DNA of 64,000 nt from Verrucomicrobiaceae bacterium (GTDB lineage: Bacteria; Verrucomicrobiota; Verrucomicrobiia; Verrucomicrobiales; Verrucomicrobiaceae). The stretch is taken from contig JABTUN010000001.1 of NCBI GenBank assembly GCA_015075365.1, positions 2,542,001 to 2,606,000 of the forward strand, read 5' to 3'. Under the pieces are notes generated by a model. The model ran no database searches and had not been told where the DNA came from. It was given only the letters and a program-made list of their open reading frames with translations. A program made the position numbers and the translations under genes. Shown piece by piece: positions 34,826-45,156 of the stretch; position 1 is the stretch's first letter, and each line of letters opens with the position of its first letter.

Positions 34826-36016
34826 ATGAATGCCGCTTTCCAAGCTCATCTCACGACTCAACTCGACGCCATCCGCGCCGCAGGCACTTACAAACGTGAG
34901 CGCGTGCTCAGCACGCCGCAAGGCACGCTCGTTCGCGCGAATGGCGGCGCGGCAGTGCTCAACATGTGCGCGAACAACTACCTCGGCCTCGCGCAGCATC
35001 CGAAGGTGCGGCAGGCCGCGCACGAGGCGCTGGAGCATTGGGGCTACGGCCTCGCCAGCGTGCGCTTCATCTGCGGCACGCAGGGCGTTCACAAGGAGCT
35101 GGAGGCCAGCTTGACCGACTTCCTCGGCACCGAGGACACGATTCTCTACGGCTCCTGCTTCGATGCGAACGGCGGCCTGTTTGAAACCATCCTCGGCCCC
35201 GAAGACGCGATCATCAGCGACGAACTCAACCACGCCTCGATCATCGACGGCGTGCGCCTGTGCAAAGCGCAGCGCTATCGCTACAAAAACTGCGACATGG
35301 CCGATCTGGAGGCCCAACTCATCGCAGCCGATGCCAAAGGTGCTCGCTTCAAGCTCATCGCCACCGATGGCGTGTTCTCGATGGACGGCTACATCGCGCC
35401 GCTGAAGGCGATTTGCGATCTCGCGGACAAATACAACGCACTCGTGATGGTCGACGACTCCCACGCCGTCGGCTTCATGGGCAAAACCGGCCGCGGCACG
35501 CACGAGCACTGCGATGTGATGGGTCGCATCGACATTTTGACCGGCACGCTCGGCAAAGCCCTCGGCGGCGCGAGCGGCGGCTACACCAGCGGTCGCAAGG
35601 AGATCATCGAACTGCTGCGGCAGCGTTCGCGGCCGTATTTGTTCTCGAACACGCTGTGTCCTTCGATTGCGGGTGCCTCCATCGTGGCTTTGTGCCTGCT
35701 CAAGCAGAGCACGACTTTGCGCGACACGCTCGAAACCAACACCCGCTGGTTCCGCGCTGCGATGACCGACGCCGGCTTCCAGATCGTCCCCGGCGAGCAT
35801 CCCATCGTCCCCGTCATGCTCGGCGATGCCGCGCTCGCGTCGAAATTCGCCGACGCCATGCTCGCACGCGGCGTTTACGTCATCGGCTTCAGCTACCCCG
35901 TCGTCCCCCAAGGCAAAGCCCGCATCCGCACCCAGATCAGCGCCGCGCACACCCGCGAGGACTTGGAAAAAGCCGTCAAGGCCTTCAGCGAGGTGAAGCA
36001 CCAACTCGGTCTTTGA
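34826..36016 (+). CDS. kbl: glycine C-acetyltransferase (2-amino-3-ketobutyrate CoA ligase)
   Basis: The 396-residue protein is full length (E. coli Kbl 398). PLP-enzyme motifs include [88 protein letters not shown], and the PLP lysine in [18 protein letters not shown]. It cleaves 2-amino-3-ketobutyrate with CoA to glycine and acetyl-CoA. It completes the pathway begun by tdh about 3.5 kb upstream; the two are adjacent in many bacteria, so the intervening genes look like later insertions. Confidence 0.96.
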   Translation: MNAAFQAHLTTQLDAIRAAGTYKRERVLSTPQGTLVRANGGAAVLNMCANNYLGLAQHPKVRQAAHEALEHWGYGLASVRFICGTQGVHKELEASLTDFLGTEDTILYGSCFDANGGLFETILGPEDAIISDELNHASIIDGVRLCKAQRYRYKNCDMADLEAQLIAADAKGARFKLIATDGVFSMDGYIAPLKAICDLADKYNALVMVDDSHAVGFMGKTGRGTHEHCDVMGRIDILTGTLGKALGGASGGYTSGRKEIIELLRQRSRPYLFSNTLCPSIAGASIVALCLLKQSTTLRDTLETNTRWFRAAMTDAGFQIVPGEHPIVPVMLGDAALASKFADAMLARGVYVIGFSYPVVPQGKARIRTQISAAHTREDLEKAVKAFSEVKHQLGL

Positions 36017-36083
36017 TTGCGATTAGCGCGACACCGCTTTCGCGAGTGAATCACCCGCCTCCTGACGTTCCATGCGCTCGTTT

Positions 36084-39000
36084 ATGAAAATAATCTTCCT
36101 GCTCCTCCTCCCCGCGCTCGCTTTCGCCGAGCCTGTCCGCCTCGCGCATGAGCCTGCGCTTTCGCCGGATGGAAAAACGGTCGCGTTTGAGTGGCAGGGA
36201 GATCTTTGGACGGCTCCGACCGATGGCGGACGCGCCGCGCGGCTGACGACGCATCCCGCGCTCGACTTTGGGCCCGCCTTCTCGCCAGATGGCAAACAGA
36301 TCGCCTTTAACAGCGAGCGCGAGGGCTTCAAACTGCTCTACTCGATGCCGGTGAGCGGTGGCGAGCCGAAGCAACTCACCTTTCACACCGATGGCAGCGA
36401 TCTGCGCGAGTGGACGCCCGATGGCAAAGGCCTGTTGGTGACGCTGGCGCGGGATTTGTCGTGGTTGCGCGAGTCGCGCTCGGCGCGGCATGCGATCATC
36501 GACGCGAACGAGCGCAAGGCCGAGAGCGTGCTCTTTGATGACTACGGATTCGACGGCGTGCTGTCGCGGGACGGCCAGAAACTGCTCTTCATGCGCGAGG
36601 GCTCTGAGTCGTGGTGGCGTCAGGGCTTCAAAGGCTCGCGTGCCGGCCAGATCTGGCTCTTCAATCGCGCGGATGGCAGCTTCAAGCAGGTCATCAGCGA
36701 TGAAAACGAGAACCGCTGGCCGCTTTGGAAGCCGGACGGCAAAGGCTTCTACTTCGTGCGCAACGGCAACCTCTGGCAGCACGATTTGTCGAGCGGCAAG
36801 CACACGGCGATCACGAACTTCAAAGACGACCTCGTCGTCTTCCCCGCGATCTCGCGCGATGGCAAGACGCTCGTCTTCCGCGTGCGCTTCGATCTCTACC
36901 GCTGGCATCCCGGCGACAAAGAACCGGCCAAAATCGCCATCGAAGCCGTCACCGATGCCACGCCGGACATCACACGCGTCGTTCTCGAAAAAGCCACCGA
37001 CATCCACTTCACACCGGATGGCCTCCAAATGGCCTTCATCAGCGGCGGCGATGTGTGGGTGATGGACACTGAGCTCAAAGAGCCGCGTCGCGTGACGCAA
37101 ACGGCCGAGGAGGAGCGCGGCGTGCGTTTTGCGCCGGATTCGAAGTCGCTCGTGTTTGTGAGTGAGGCAGGCGGACAGACGGATTTGTGGAAAGCGGTGC
37201 CTGCGGACGAGAAGAAGGCGTGGTTTGAGAGCACGGACTTTACGCTGACGAAGCTGACGAATGATCCGGAGGCCGATTCGAGCCCGCGCTTCACGCAGGA
37301 TGGCAAAAAGCTCGCGTGGCTGCGTGAGCGGGGCGATTTGATGCTCGCCGATGCCGATGGGAAGAACGCGAAACGGCTCATCGAGTCATGGAACGAGCCG
37401 GCGTTTGAGTTTTCACCGGATGGAACGTGGCTGGCGTATTCGAAGGAGGATGAGTGGTTCAACGACGACATCTGGTTGATGCCGGTGGATGGCTCGAAAC
37501 CTGCCTTCAACGTCTCGCAGCATCCCGATGACGACACCTGGCCGCATTGGTCGCCGGATGGAAAGATGCTCGCGTGGACCGGCACGCGGGAGATCGACGA
37601 GCAGGATGTGTTTTATGTGCATCTGCTGGCCGAGGAGGACGAAAAGACGAAACGCGAGCGCACGCTGGTCAAAGCGCGTGAAAAGATCGCCAAAGCCAAA
37701 AAGCCCGAACCGAAGAAAGAGGAGCCGAAGGCCGAAAAGCCCGCTGAACCGGCTCCGAAGCCCGAAGAGCCTAAAAAAGCCGAGGAACCCAAAAAGGAGG
37801 AGAAGAAGCCGGAACCGCTGAAAATCGATTTCGAGGGACTGCATGAGCGTGTTCAGCGCGTGAAGTTGCCAAACTCCGTCGAGTATTCGCTCGTGTGGTC
37901 GCCTGACTCGAAGAAGCTGGCGTTTCAATCGCGGCTGGATGAGCAAAAGCGGACGATGAGCATTGAGTTCCCCGATGAATTGAAGCCGAAGATGCTCAGC
38001 AGTGCGGTTCTGGCGAACGCCGTGTGGCTGAAGGAGGGCGACCAACTCGCCGGCTTGCTCGATGGCAAACCGGCGACGCTTTCCGGCAAGGGTGGCGAGG
38101 CGAAAACGATGTCGTTCAAGGCGCAGCAAGCTTATTCGCGGGCGGAGAAGCAGCGCGCGGTGTTCGACCAGTGCTGGCAGGTCATGCGCGATCATTTTTA
38201 TGACGAAAAACTCGGCAATCGCGACTGGAACGCGGTGCGTGCGAAGTATCGCGACATGGCCGCCGAGGCTCCGGACATGAAAGGCGCGGCGGAGTGCGTG
38301 TGGCTGATGCTGGGCGAGCTGAATGGCTCGCACCTCGGCTTCATGATCGGCTCGGCATCCAGCACGAGCGGTTGGACGGAAGAAACGGCCCATCTGGGCC
38401 TGCGATTTGATGCGAGCTATGCCGGACCCGGTTGGAAGGTGCGTGATGTGATCCCGAAATCGCCCGCGAGTCGCAAAGAGAGCCGCGTGGAGGCTGGCGA
38501 GATCATTTTGAGAGTGGATGGCAAGGATGTGCAGCCTGCGATGGATGTCAGCAGCGTGCTGAACGGACCGATGGAGCGCGACATCGTGCTCACGGTGAAA
38601 AACGGTGACAAAACTCGCGAAGTGACGCTGCGTCCGATCAGCTACATCACGGCGCGGCGCTTGCTTTACGATGACTGGATCGCGGAGAACCGCAAAGCGG
38701 TCGAGAAGGCCTCCGGCGGCACGCTGGGGTATCTGCACATCAGCGCGATGGACGATGCGAGCTTCCAAAAGTTCCAGGAGGAGCTTTATCACGCCGGTGC
38801 GGGCAAAGACGGTCTCATCATCGATGTGCGCGAGAACGGCGGCGGCTCGACGACGGATCATCTTCTCACCGCGCTCACGCAACCGCGTCATGCCATCGCC
38901 ATTCCGCGTGGCAGCAAGACACCCGGCTACCCGCAGGATCGCATGATTTACGCGACCTGGCCGAAGCCCATCGTCGTGCTGTGCAATCAGAACAGCTATA

Positions 39001-39332
39001 GCAACGCGGAGGTCTTCAGTCACGCCATCAAGACGCTGAAACGCGGCCAACTCGTCGGCGTGCGGACCGCCGGCGGCGTCATCAGCACCGGCGCGACAGG
39101 CATCATGGACGTGGGCACGCTGCGCCTGCCTTTCCGTGGCTGGTATGTGCTTTCCGACGGCCAGGACATGGAGCTCAACGGCGCAAAGCCCGATCATATC
39201 GTGTGGCCGAAACCCGGTGACAAAACGGACCGACAGCTCGAGAAAGCCGTCGAGGTGCTCAAAGCCGATGTGGAAGCCTGGAAGAAGCGTCCGCAGCCCA
39301 AACTTATCAAAGCGAGCGAGCGAAAGCCATGA
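36084..39332 (+). CDS. tricorn-type S41 peptidase with beta-propeller domain
   Basis: The 1082-residue product has a leader (MKIIFLLLLPALAFAEP), so ATG 36084 is preferred to 36072. Residues about 20-520 contain many TolB/PD40-like propeller repeats (LSPDGKTVAFEW, FSPDGKQIAFNS, FTQDGKKLAWLRERG). A Lys/Glu/Pro-rich linker (about 535-590) follows. The C-terminal part has the tricorn-like core: GELNGSHLGFM (Ser-His pair), a PDZ-like segment (VEAGEIILRVDGKDV) and the S41 nucleophile region NQNSYSNAEVF. Exported tricorn homologues degrade peptides. The next gene overlaps its stop (ATGA), indicating co-translation with the BSP-type peptidase. Confidence 0.88.
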   Translation: MKIIFLLLLPALAFAEPVRLAHEPALSPDGKTVAFEWQGDLWTAPTDGGRAARLTTHPALDFGPAFSPDGKQIAFNSEREGFKLLYSMPVSGGEPKQLTFHTDGSDLREWTPDGKGLLVTLARDLSWLRESRSARHAIIDANERKAESVLFDDYGFDGVLSRDGQKLLFMREGSESWWRQGFKGSRAGQIWLFNRADGSFKQVISDENENRWPLWKPDGKGFYFVRNGNLWQHDLSSGKHTAITNFKDDLVVFPAISRDGKTLVFRVRFDLYRWHPGDKEPAKIAIEAVTDATPDITRVVLEKATDIHFTPDGLQMAFISGGDVWVMDTELKEPRRVTQTAEEERGVRFAPDSKSLVFVSEAGGQTDLWKAVPADEKKAWFESTDFTLTKLTNDPEADSSPRFTQDGKKLAWLRERGDLMLADADGKNAKRLIESWNEPAFEFSPDGTWLAYSKEDEWFNDDIWLMPVDGSKPAFNVSQHPDDDTWPHWSPDGKMLAWTGTREIDEQDVFYVHLLAEEDEKTKRERTLVKAREKIAKAKKPEPKKEEPKAEKPAEPAPKPEEPKKAEEPKKEEKKPEPLKIDFEGLHERVQRVKLPNSVEYSLVWSPDSKKLAFQSRLDEQKRTMSIEFPDELKPKMLSSAVLANAVWLKEGDQLAGLLDGKPATLSGKGGEAKTMSFKAQQAYSRAEKQRAVFDQCWQVMRDHFYDEKLGNRDWNAVRAKYRDMAAEAPDMKGAAECVWLMLGELNGSHLGFMIGSASSTSGWTEETAHLGLRFDASYAGPGWKVRDVIPKSPASRKESRVEAGEIILRVDGKDVQPAMDVSSVLNGPMERDIVLTVKNGDKTREVTLRPISYITARRLLYDDWIAENRKAVEKASGGTLGYLHISAMDDASFQKFQEELYHAGAGKDGLIIDVRENGGGSTTDHLLTALTQPRHAIAIPRGSKTPGYPQDRMIYATWPKPIVVLCNQNSYSNAEVFSHAIKTLKRGQLVGVRTAGGVISTGATGIMDVGTLRLPFRGWYVLSDGQDMELNGAKPDHIVWPKPGDKTDRQLEKAVEVLKADVEAWKKRPQPKLIKASERKP

Positions 39333-40831
39333 AAGACGCCCTGTTCATCCTCTTTGTGCTCGCCACGCTCCATGCGGAGGATTTGTGCAGACAACCTCCG
39401 CCGGAGGAGATGGCGAAGGCTGCCGGAGTAACTCTGCCGCCGCTGCCGTGGCATGTGGCGAATGTGTGGTGGGACTTTGAGAAGCCGGTGGAGCATTTCA
39501 CGTCGCTGGAAGTCGATGTGACCATCGACCGAGATGTGCCGGAGGATTACAACCTCTACATCTCGCCATGCGGCATCGCGAAAATCAATGGTTTGCAGTT
39601 CTACGGCGGCATCCAGACGAACATCAACGGCTGGGCCAGCAAAGAGAGCCGCGAGCGTGTGCATCGCGGCAAAGGCGGCATTTTCTCCCGATGGTCGAGC
39701 GACAAGACGACGCCCATCGGCCTCGATCATGTGCGCACAGTCGCGGAGGACTGTCTGGTGGAAAGTGCCGGCTACGAAGGCGAGTTCGCCAGTGTGCGCC
39801 GGCCGTATGTTTGGACGAAGGGCACCTACACTTGGTGCATCACGAAAGGCGCGAGCGAAGGTGGCAATACATGGTTTACCTGCACCATCCGCGATTCAAA
39901 GGGCAGCGTGCATGAAGTGGGCAGCCTGCGCTTCGAAGGCACGGACTTCACGTTTTGGGAGAAGCACAGCGCCTTTGTAGAAGTTTACAGCACATCGAAG
40001 ATTCCGAAGTCGGGCATTCCCAAAGTGAATGTGACCTTCGGATGGCCTCGACTGAACGGGAAGAAGGTGCCACTGAAGAAAGCGCATGCCTACTATCCCG
40101 ACAAAGGTGGTCCGGACTCACCCGATTGCGCGTGGGTGAAGGCGGAGGGCGAAAACTGCGTCGTGGAGGTCGGTCCGATCTTCAAACGCGATGAATCGAA
40201 GAGGCGGCATGATCTCGTGTTGGGCTCTAAAATGCGCACGGTGTCGAAAATCGCCTCGAAAGATGCCGTGGCAGTTGTGGACACGAACGACGTGCCGGAT
40301 TTGAAAGGGTGGGGCAACAAGGCGGGGACGCTGTGTGTCGAGTGGTTTCCGAAAATCGCGGCGCTGCTGCCCAGTCAAGGTTTTGAGGCTCCGAGAGAGG
40401 TGACGCTCTATTTTGATCCGACAATGAAGGGCGTGGCGCATGCGGCGAACGGTCGGATCACGATCTCGGCGGCCTTTGTGCGCGAACACCCGGATGACTG
40501 GGGCATGGTGGTGCATGAGCTGACGCATGTGGTGCAGGCGTATCCGGCTGGAGGGCCGGGATGGCTCGTGGAGGGCATCGCGGACTACATCCGCATCGTG
40601 AAGTTTGAGCCGGAGGCTCCGAGGCCCAAGCTGACACGTCTCGCGAGCTATAAAGACGCCTACAAGACCACGGCGATGTTTCTGGAGTGGATCGAAAAGC
40701 AGCGCGCTCCAGGATTGGTCGTGAAAATGAACGCCGAACTGCGCAAGGGTACCTATCGAGACGAACTGTGGAAGGAACTCACCGGAAAGACGGTGGATGA
40801 GTTGTGGGCGCTGTTTGTGGAAACATTGTGA
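39329..40831 (+). CDS. secreted DUF3472-like plus basic-secretory-protein peptidase
   Basis: The 500-residue product has a leader (MKDALFILFVLATLHAEDLC). The N-terminal part (ANVWWDFEKPVEHFTSLEVD, LQFYGGIQTNINGWAS) looks like a DUF3472-type domain. The C-terminal part is a basic-secretory-protein (BSP, PF04450-like) metallopeptidase: VVHELTHVVQAYPAGGPGWL with the HExxH zinc site at His396-His400, then VEGIADYIR and YKDAYKTTAMFLEWIEKQ. The ATG overlaps the stop of the tricorn gene. Convergent with the M14-S9 gene at 7 nt. Part of a run of secreted peptidases. Confidence 0.85.
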   Translation: MKDALFILFVLATLHAEDLCRQPPPEEMAKAAGVTLPPLPWHVANVWWDFEKPVEHFTSLEVDVTIDRDVPEDYNLYISPCGIAKINGLQFYGGIQTNINGWASKESRERVHRGKGGIFSRWSSDKTTPIGLDHVRTVAEDCLVESAGYEGEFASVRRPYVWTKGTYTWCITKGASEGGNTWFTCTIRDSKGSVHEVGSLRFEGTDFTFWEKHSAFVEVYSTSKIPKSGIPKVNVTFGWPRLNGKKVPLKKAHAYYPDKGGPDSPDCAWVKAEGENCVVEVGPIFKRDESKRRHDLVLGSKMRTVSKIASKDAVAVVDTNDVPDLKGWGNKAGTLCVEWFPKIAALLPSQGFEAPREVTLYFDPTMKGVAHAANGRITISAAFVREHPDDWGMVVHELTHVVQAYPAGGPGWLVEGIADYIRIVKFEPEAPRPKLTRLASYKDAYKTTAMFLEWIEKQRAPGLVVKMNAELRKGTYRDELWKELTGKTVDELWALFVETL

Positions 40832-40838
40832 GGTAACC

Positions 40839-43800
40839 TCACTGCACAGGCAGATGATCGTGCAGCCATGAGGTCATGAGTTCGTAGAGATGGCGGCTGG
40901 TGCCTTTGCCGGTGTTGATGGCGTGGTCGCGATTTGGGTAGGGCATGACGGTGAAACGCTTGTTGTGGGCGATGAGCTCGTTGATGAGCTTCTCGACGCC
41001 CTGGTAGTGCACGTTGTCGTCGCCGGTGCCGTGGACGATGAGCAGGTCGCCCTTCAGTGATTTCGCGTGCGTGATGGGCGAGCCGTCGGTGTAGCCTTTT
41101 GCGTTGTCCTTGGGCAGGCCCATGTAGCGTTCTTCATAAATCGTGTCGTAGAGCCGCCGATCCGGCACGGGCGCGACGGCCATGGCGGTGCGGTAGAGAT
41201 CGGGATAGCGGAACAACGCGTCCAAACTGCTGCCACCACCGCCGCTCCAGCCCCAGATGCCGACGCGTTGCGAATCAAGAAAAGCGAAACGTTTCAACAA
41301 GGAACGCACGCCCTCTGCTTCTTCGCGAGAGGTCAGGATGCTGAGTTGACGATGCACGGCCTTGCGCCATTCACGGCCTTTCGGCGCGGGCGTGCCACGC
41401 GTGTCCACGCTGGCGATGACGTAGCCTTGCTGCGCGAGCATCGCGTGCCAAAGCAGCTTTTGACCGCCCCACACGTCCTTCACGGTCTGGCCCGCAGGCT
41501 CGCCATAGACGTGGATGAGCAGCGGATGCTTCTTCGACATGTCCAAATCGGCCGCGTGCATGCACCAGGCATCGGCCTGGATGCCGCCACCGATGTCCAG
41601 CTTCAGGAAATCGATCTTGGGCATCGCCACCTTGGCGAGTTTTTCGCGCAGTTTGTCCTGGGTCTTCAATACACGCACGCTGGTGTGTTCCGGCAAAGAC
41701 ACGAGGTCCACCACGGGCGGCGTGGTCATGTTGGAATGCGTGTGAACGGCCCACTTGGCATCTTCGGAGATGTTGTAGGTGTGTGTGCCAGGTTGATCGA
41801 CCGGCGAGAACCTCAAGATCTTGCCGCCTGCAAGGCTGACGTGATACAGATAACGCTGCGTGGCATTGGTATGGGAGGCTTCAAAATAGAGAGAGCCCCC
41901 TTCGACATCGACTTTGGCAATGTCGATCACGTCAAACTCACCTTGTGTGATGGGAGTGATTCCACCATCCGGGCTGACACGATAGGCATGTCGCCAACCG
42001 CTGCGTTCGCTGAGCCAGAGGAAGTCATCGCCGATCCAGCGGAAGGGATTGTCGTTCTCGATCCACGCTTGGTCGGTTTCGGTGAAAATGAGCTTCGTTT
42101 CACCGGTGGCGGGATCGGCGCGCATCACATGCAGTGTGTTTTGCAGACGGTTGAACTGCTGCAGAAGCACGGATTGACCATCGGGCGTCCATTCGGCATG
42201 CGGGAGGTAGTGCTCGCGAGGATCACCGGGCACTTTGAGCCAGGTCACGGCACCGCCGCTGGCGGAAACGATGCCGAGGCGTGTGGCGGAGTTCTTTTCA
42301 CCGGCTTTCGGATACGGGAAGGTCGTGAAGCGCTGGTAAGTGCTGTCGGTTTGATTGACGAGCCAGAAGCGTTTCACGTCTTTGGTGTCGAACTGCCAAA
42401 AGAGCAGCTTCTGGCCGTCGGGGCTCCAGCGGTAGCAATCGCGCAGCGAGAGCTCTTCTTCGTTCACCCAGTCGGAAGTGCCGTTGATGAGCGTGTCGGA
42501 GCCATCGGTGGTGACGGCGGTGATTTTGAAGTCGGCGAGGTTCTGGACGTAAAGGTTGTTTTTGCGGACAAAAGCCACGCGGGAGCCATCGGGCGAAAAT
42601 TTGGCAAACATCAGCGTCGAGACCGCGGCATCACCGCCGAGCTTCGTGAGCTTCTTCGTGGCGAGATCGAGCAACCAGTAGTCGCCGCGGGTGTTTTTGC
42701 GCCAGACCTTCTTCGTGTTGGCGAAAAGCAGGACTTTCGACTCGTCCGGCGAGAATTCGAAACTGTCCACGTTGAGCGGTTTCTTCGTGTCTTTCGGCGT
42801 CAGGGCCTGCGCGGTGGCGAGGACAGCCTTTTCGCCCGATTTTGCATCGTGACGGACGAGATCTTTGCCGTCCTTGCCTCCGGCGGGTTTTTCGAGCGTG
42901 AAGTAGGACGCGGATTTCTTGCTCCAGGTGAACGCCCCCATCTTGTCCTCTTCAAAGACCTTGTCCGTGAAGATGCGGGCCAACGTGAGTTGCGAGGGAT
43001 CGGGCTTCGGCGTGTCGGCCTCGGCAAGGAGCAGCTTCATCATCTCCTCGGCGGCCCCAGCGCTCACTCTCTGGATCAACGGACGATCGGTGTTGTAGCC
43101 GAGCTCGTAGGTGATGCCGGGGCAGCCAAAAGTGTCGTAGGCCCAGGCTTTCGATGTCGGCAGGCCGACGTTGTGCGCGTCATCGCGTTCGAATTTGTAA
43201 TCCGGGAAGCGTTTGGCGAAGGCGTCGAGCCACTTCGAGGCAAACAGCGGTGGAAAGGTCTCCTCGGAGTCCGGCTGGGTGTAAAACACGTCGCCGCCGG
43301 TGGAATGGAAATCGAGGAAGAGAAACACCTTCGCGTCCGGTGCGGTGCCGAGCTTCAGCATCGCATCTCGCGCGGCACGCGTCTCCTGCTGGGAGAAGGC
43401 TTTCCAATCGCGATTCGTATCGACGCCGCCCATGTTGTGCCGCCAGTGGCCGTGCTCGACGCCATCGGGATTCATCAGCGGCATGACCACGGTTTGGAAG
43501 GTCTTGCGATAGCTGCGCGCGACGTCTGTGTCACCGGTGATCGTGTCGATGAAGCGCATCAGCGCCAGCGAGCCGGTGATCTCCGGCGGATGCTGGCGGC
43601 TGATGATGAAGACGTAGTTTGGCTGCTCCGTCTCGGCGAAAATGAGCTGTCGAAGTGGTCGATGCTCGATGGATTCGCCGATCACCTTCTCGCGGGCAAA
43701 GGGCAGCTTGGCTTTCGCATCCATCCACGCGTTCATCTCGTTGACGCCGATCATCTCCTGCGCCGCCACCCACAACGGTTCCGGCCCCACTTGGAGAGTT

Positions 43801-44225
43801 GCCACGGCACGTTCGGCGGACAAGGCCTCGCGTGACTTCGGCGCGGCCTCAAAGGCGACCTTGTCGAGGAGCGTCCACGTTTTGCCGTCCTTGCTCAGGC
43901 GCGGATGAAGGATCGAGCCTTTCGCCGTGAGCAGAAAGCGCAGCTTGATCGTCTGCGCCTTCGCGGAGGTGATCTTGAAAGCATACCAAGGGCTCGGATT
44001 GACCGGTGTGTTCTCCGGCGAGAGCGTGATGCGATATTCGTGCGGTCCGGCACGCTCGCACTCGTTGAGGCGGCCTTGTGAGAACTCATTGCTGAAGGTC
44101 ACGCCATCCTCCGCGAAGTTCCACGCGCGCCGGACGTGCGCGGCGGCCTTCACAGCCTCCGCACGGGCTTGTGGCATGGGAAGGAGGGAGACGAGCAGCG
44201 GCAGGAGGGAAAGCAGGAGCCTCAT
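40839..44225 (-). CDS. fusion of M14 carboxypeptidase and S9 prolyl-oligopeptidase-family peptidase
   Basis: A single 1128-residue chain with a leader (MRLLLSLLPLLVSLLPMPQA). Residues about 150-410 are an M14 zinc carboxypeptidase: ISRQHPPEITGS with His212 and Glu215, the MNPDGVEHGHWRHNMGGVDT and NRDW segment, DFHSTGGD and PGITYELGYNT (general-base Glu). Residues about 450-840 are DPP-IV-type propeller blades (FEFSPDESKVLLFANTKK, KFSPDGSRVAFVR). The C-terminus is an S9 catalytic domain with Ser in IWGWSGGGGSS, Asp in HGTGDDNVHYQG and His in NRDHAINTG. All catalytic residues of both enzymes are present. It should remove C-terminal residues and N-terminal dipeptides of peptides in the envelope. 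Confidence 0.92.
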   Translation of the reverse strand: MRLLLSLLPLLVSLLPMPQARAEAVKAAAHVRRAWNFAEDGVTFSNEFSQGRLNECERAGPHEYRITLSPENTPVNPSPWYAFKITSAKAQTIKLRFLLTAKGSILHPRLSKDGKTWTLLDKVAFEAAPKSREALSAERAVATLQVGPEPLWVAAQEMIGVNEMNAWMDAKAKLPFAREKVIGESIEHRPLRQLIFAETEQPNYVFIISRQHPPEITGSLALMRFIDTITGDTDVARSYRKTFQTVVMPLMNPDGVEHGHWRHNMGGVDTNRDWKAFSQQETRAARDAMLKLGTAPDAKVFLFLDFHSTGGDVFYTQPDSEETFPPLFASKWLDAFAKRFPDYKFERDDAHNVGLPTSKAWAYDTFGCPGITYELGYNTDRPLIQRVSAGAAEEMMKLLLAEADTPKPDPSQLTLARIFTDKVFEEDKMGAFTWSKKSASYFTLEKPAGGKDGKDLVRHDAKSGEKAVLATAQALTPKDTKKPLNVDSFEFSPDESKVLLFANTKKVWRKNTRGDYWLLDLATKKLTKLGGDAAVSTLMFAKFSPDGSRVAFVRKNNLYVQNLADFKITAVTTDGSDTLINGTSDWVNEEELSLRDCYRWSPDGQKLLFWQFDTKDVKRFWLVNQTDSTYQRFTTFPYPKAGEKNSATRLGIVSASGGAVTWLKVPGDPREHYLPHAEWTPDGQSVLLQQFNRLQNTLHVMRADPATGETKLIFTETDQAWIENDNPFRWIGDDFLWLSERSGWRHAYRVSPDGGITPITQGEFDVIDIAKVDVEGGSLYFEASHTNATQRYLYHVSLAGGKILRFSPVDQPGTHTYNISEDAKWAVHTHSNMTTPPVVDLVSLPEHTSVRVLKTQDKLREKLAKVAMPKIDFLKLDIGGGIQADAWCMHAADLDMSKKHPLLIHVYGEPAGQTVKDVWGGQKLLWHAMLAQQGYVIASVDTRGTPAPKGREWRKAVHRQLSILTSREEAEGVRSLLKRFAFLDSQRVGIWGWSGGGGSSLDALFRYPDLYRTAMAVAPVPDRRLYDTIYEERYMGLPKDNAKGYTDGSPITHAKSLKGDLLIVHGTGDDNVHYQGVEKLINELIAHNKRFTVMPYPNRDHAINTGKGTSRHLYELMTSWLHDHLPVQ

Positions 44226-44306
44226 GCCGCATTCTCACGAGCGCAGGCGCGATGTCTTGAGTGTTTTTTTTCCGCAAGGCTGTGAACGCGGGCACAGCGC
44301 CCGTTT

Positions 44307-45065
44307 TCACCCGCCGCCCGTTCCTTCCTCTCGAAACGCCGTGGGCGTCATGCCAGTGGCGAGCTTGAAGGCGCGGGTGAAGGCGCTGTGATCGCAGAAG
44401 CCGCAGGCCAGCGCGACGTCCGCCACGCTTTGTTTGCTCTCACGCAGCAGACGCGATGCCGCGGCGAGGCGCGCGTTGGTGATGAGCTGCATCGGCGTGA
44501 GGCGGAAGATGCGCTTGATGTGGCGCGCAAAGCGCGGGGCGGGCAGGCGGGCCACGCGCGCGAGGATCGCGGGCGAAAGCGCATCTCCGACATGCTTTTC
44601 GAGATGCTCGAGCGCGGCGGTGATGCCGGCGGGCAGGTCATGCACGTCCTGGTGGCCGCGCAGGTCGCGCGAGATGCCGATGATGCCCGTGATGCGGCCC
44701 GCCTCGTCACGCATCGGCAGCTTTGTCGTCAGGCACCAGCCGGGACGTCTGCGAGCGTAAAGATGCAGCTCCAGGCGGTCGAGGATGGGCTTGCCAGTGC
44801 GCAGGATCTCCTCGTCCTGGCGCACAAAGGCACCGCCCAGCTCGCGCGGATAGACCTCGCTGGCACGGCGGCCGATCATCTCGCTTTTGCCACGGCAGCC
44901 GCAGCGCTGCACCATCGACTCGTTCACGGCGATGTAGCGCCCCGCGGTGTCTTTGATGAAGAAGATCAGGTCATGGACATGGTCGAAGAGCTGCTCCAGC
45001 AGCACGGGTGAGGAATGCGGCTGAATCGAAGGCATGGCGGATGTGCTTGGGCGCCTTGTGCTCAT
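44307..45065 (-). CDS. PAS-domain AraC-family transcriptional regulator
   Basis: The product has 252 residues from ATG 45065; a later ATG at 45035 (MPSIQPHSS) is also possible. A PAS domain (about 20-145: FDHVHDLIFFIKDTAGRYIA, then GIIGISRDLRG) precedes an AraC-type double HTH (residues about 155-245: ARHIKRIFRLTPMQLITNAR, then VADVALACGFCDHSAFTRAF and FKLATGMTPTAFR). It is divergent from putA with 91 bp between starts and is a candidate regulator of proline catabolism by position (inference). Confidence 0.85.
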   Translation of the reverse strand: MSTRRPSTSAMPSIQPHSSPVLLEQLFDHVHDLIFFIKDTAGRYIAVNESMVQRCGCRGKSEMIGRRASEVYPRELGGAFVRQDEEILRTGKPILDRLELHLYARRRPGWCLTTKLPMRDEAGRITGIIGISRDLRGHQDVHDLPAGITAALEHLEKHVGDALSPAILARVARLPAPRFARHIKRIFRLTPMQLITNARLAAASRLLRESKQSVADVALACGFCDHSAFTRAFKLATGMTPTAFREEGTGGG

Positions 45066-45156
45066 ATTGACAGGCAGGATTGCAGCGGGAATCAAGACAT
45101 CTCAAGCGCGCTGTCACAAGCTTCCAACGCGCGGAACCACCACCCGCCCAGCCGTC

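Noticed and set aside
41067..43835. 922-codon open frame on the + strand
   Set aside because: Antisense to the M14-S9 gene, which carries all active-site motifs; high GC creates long shadow frames.
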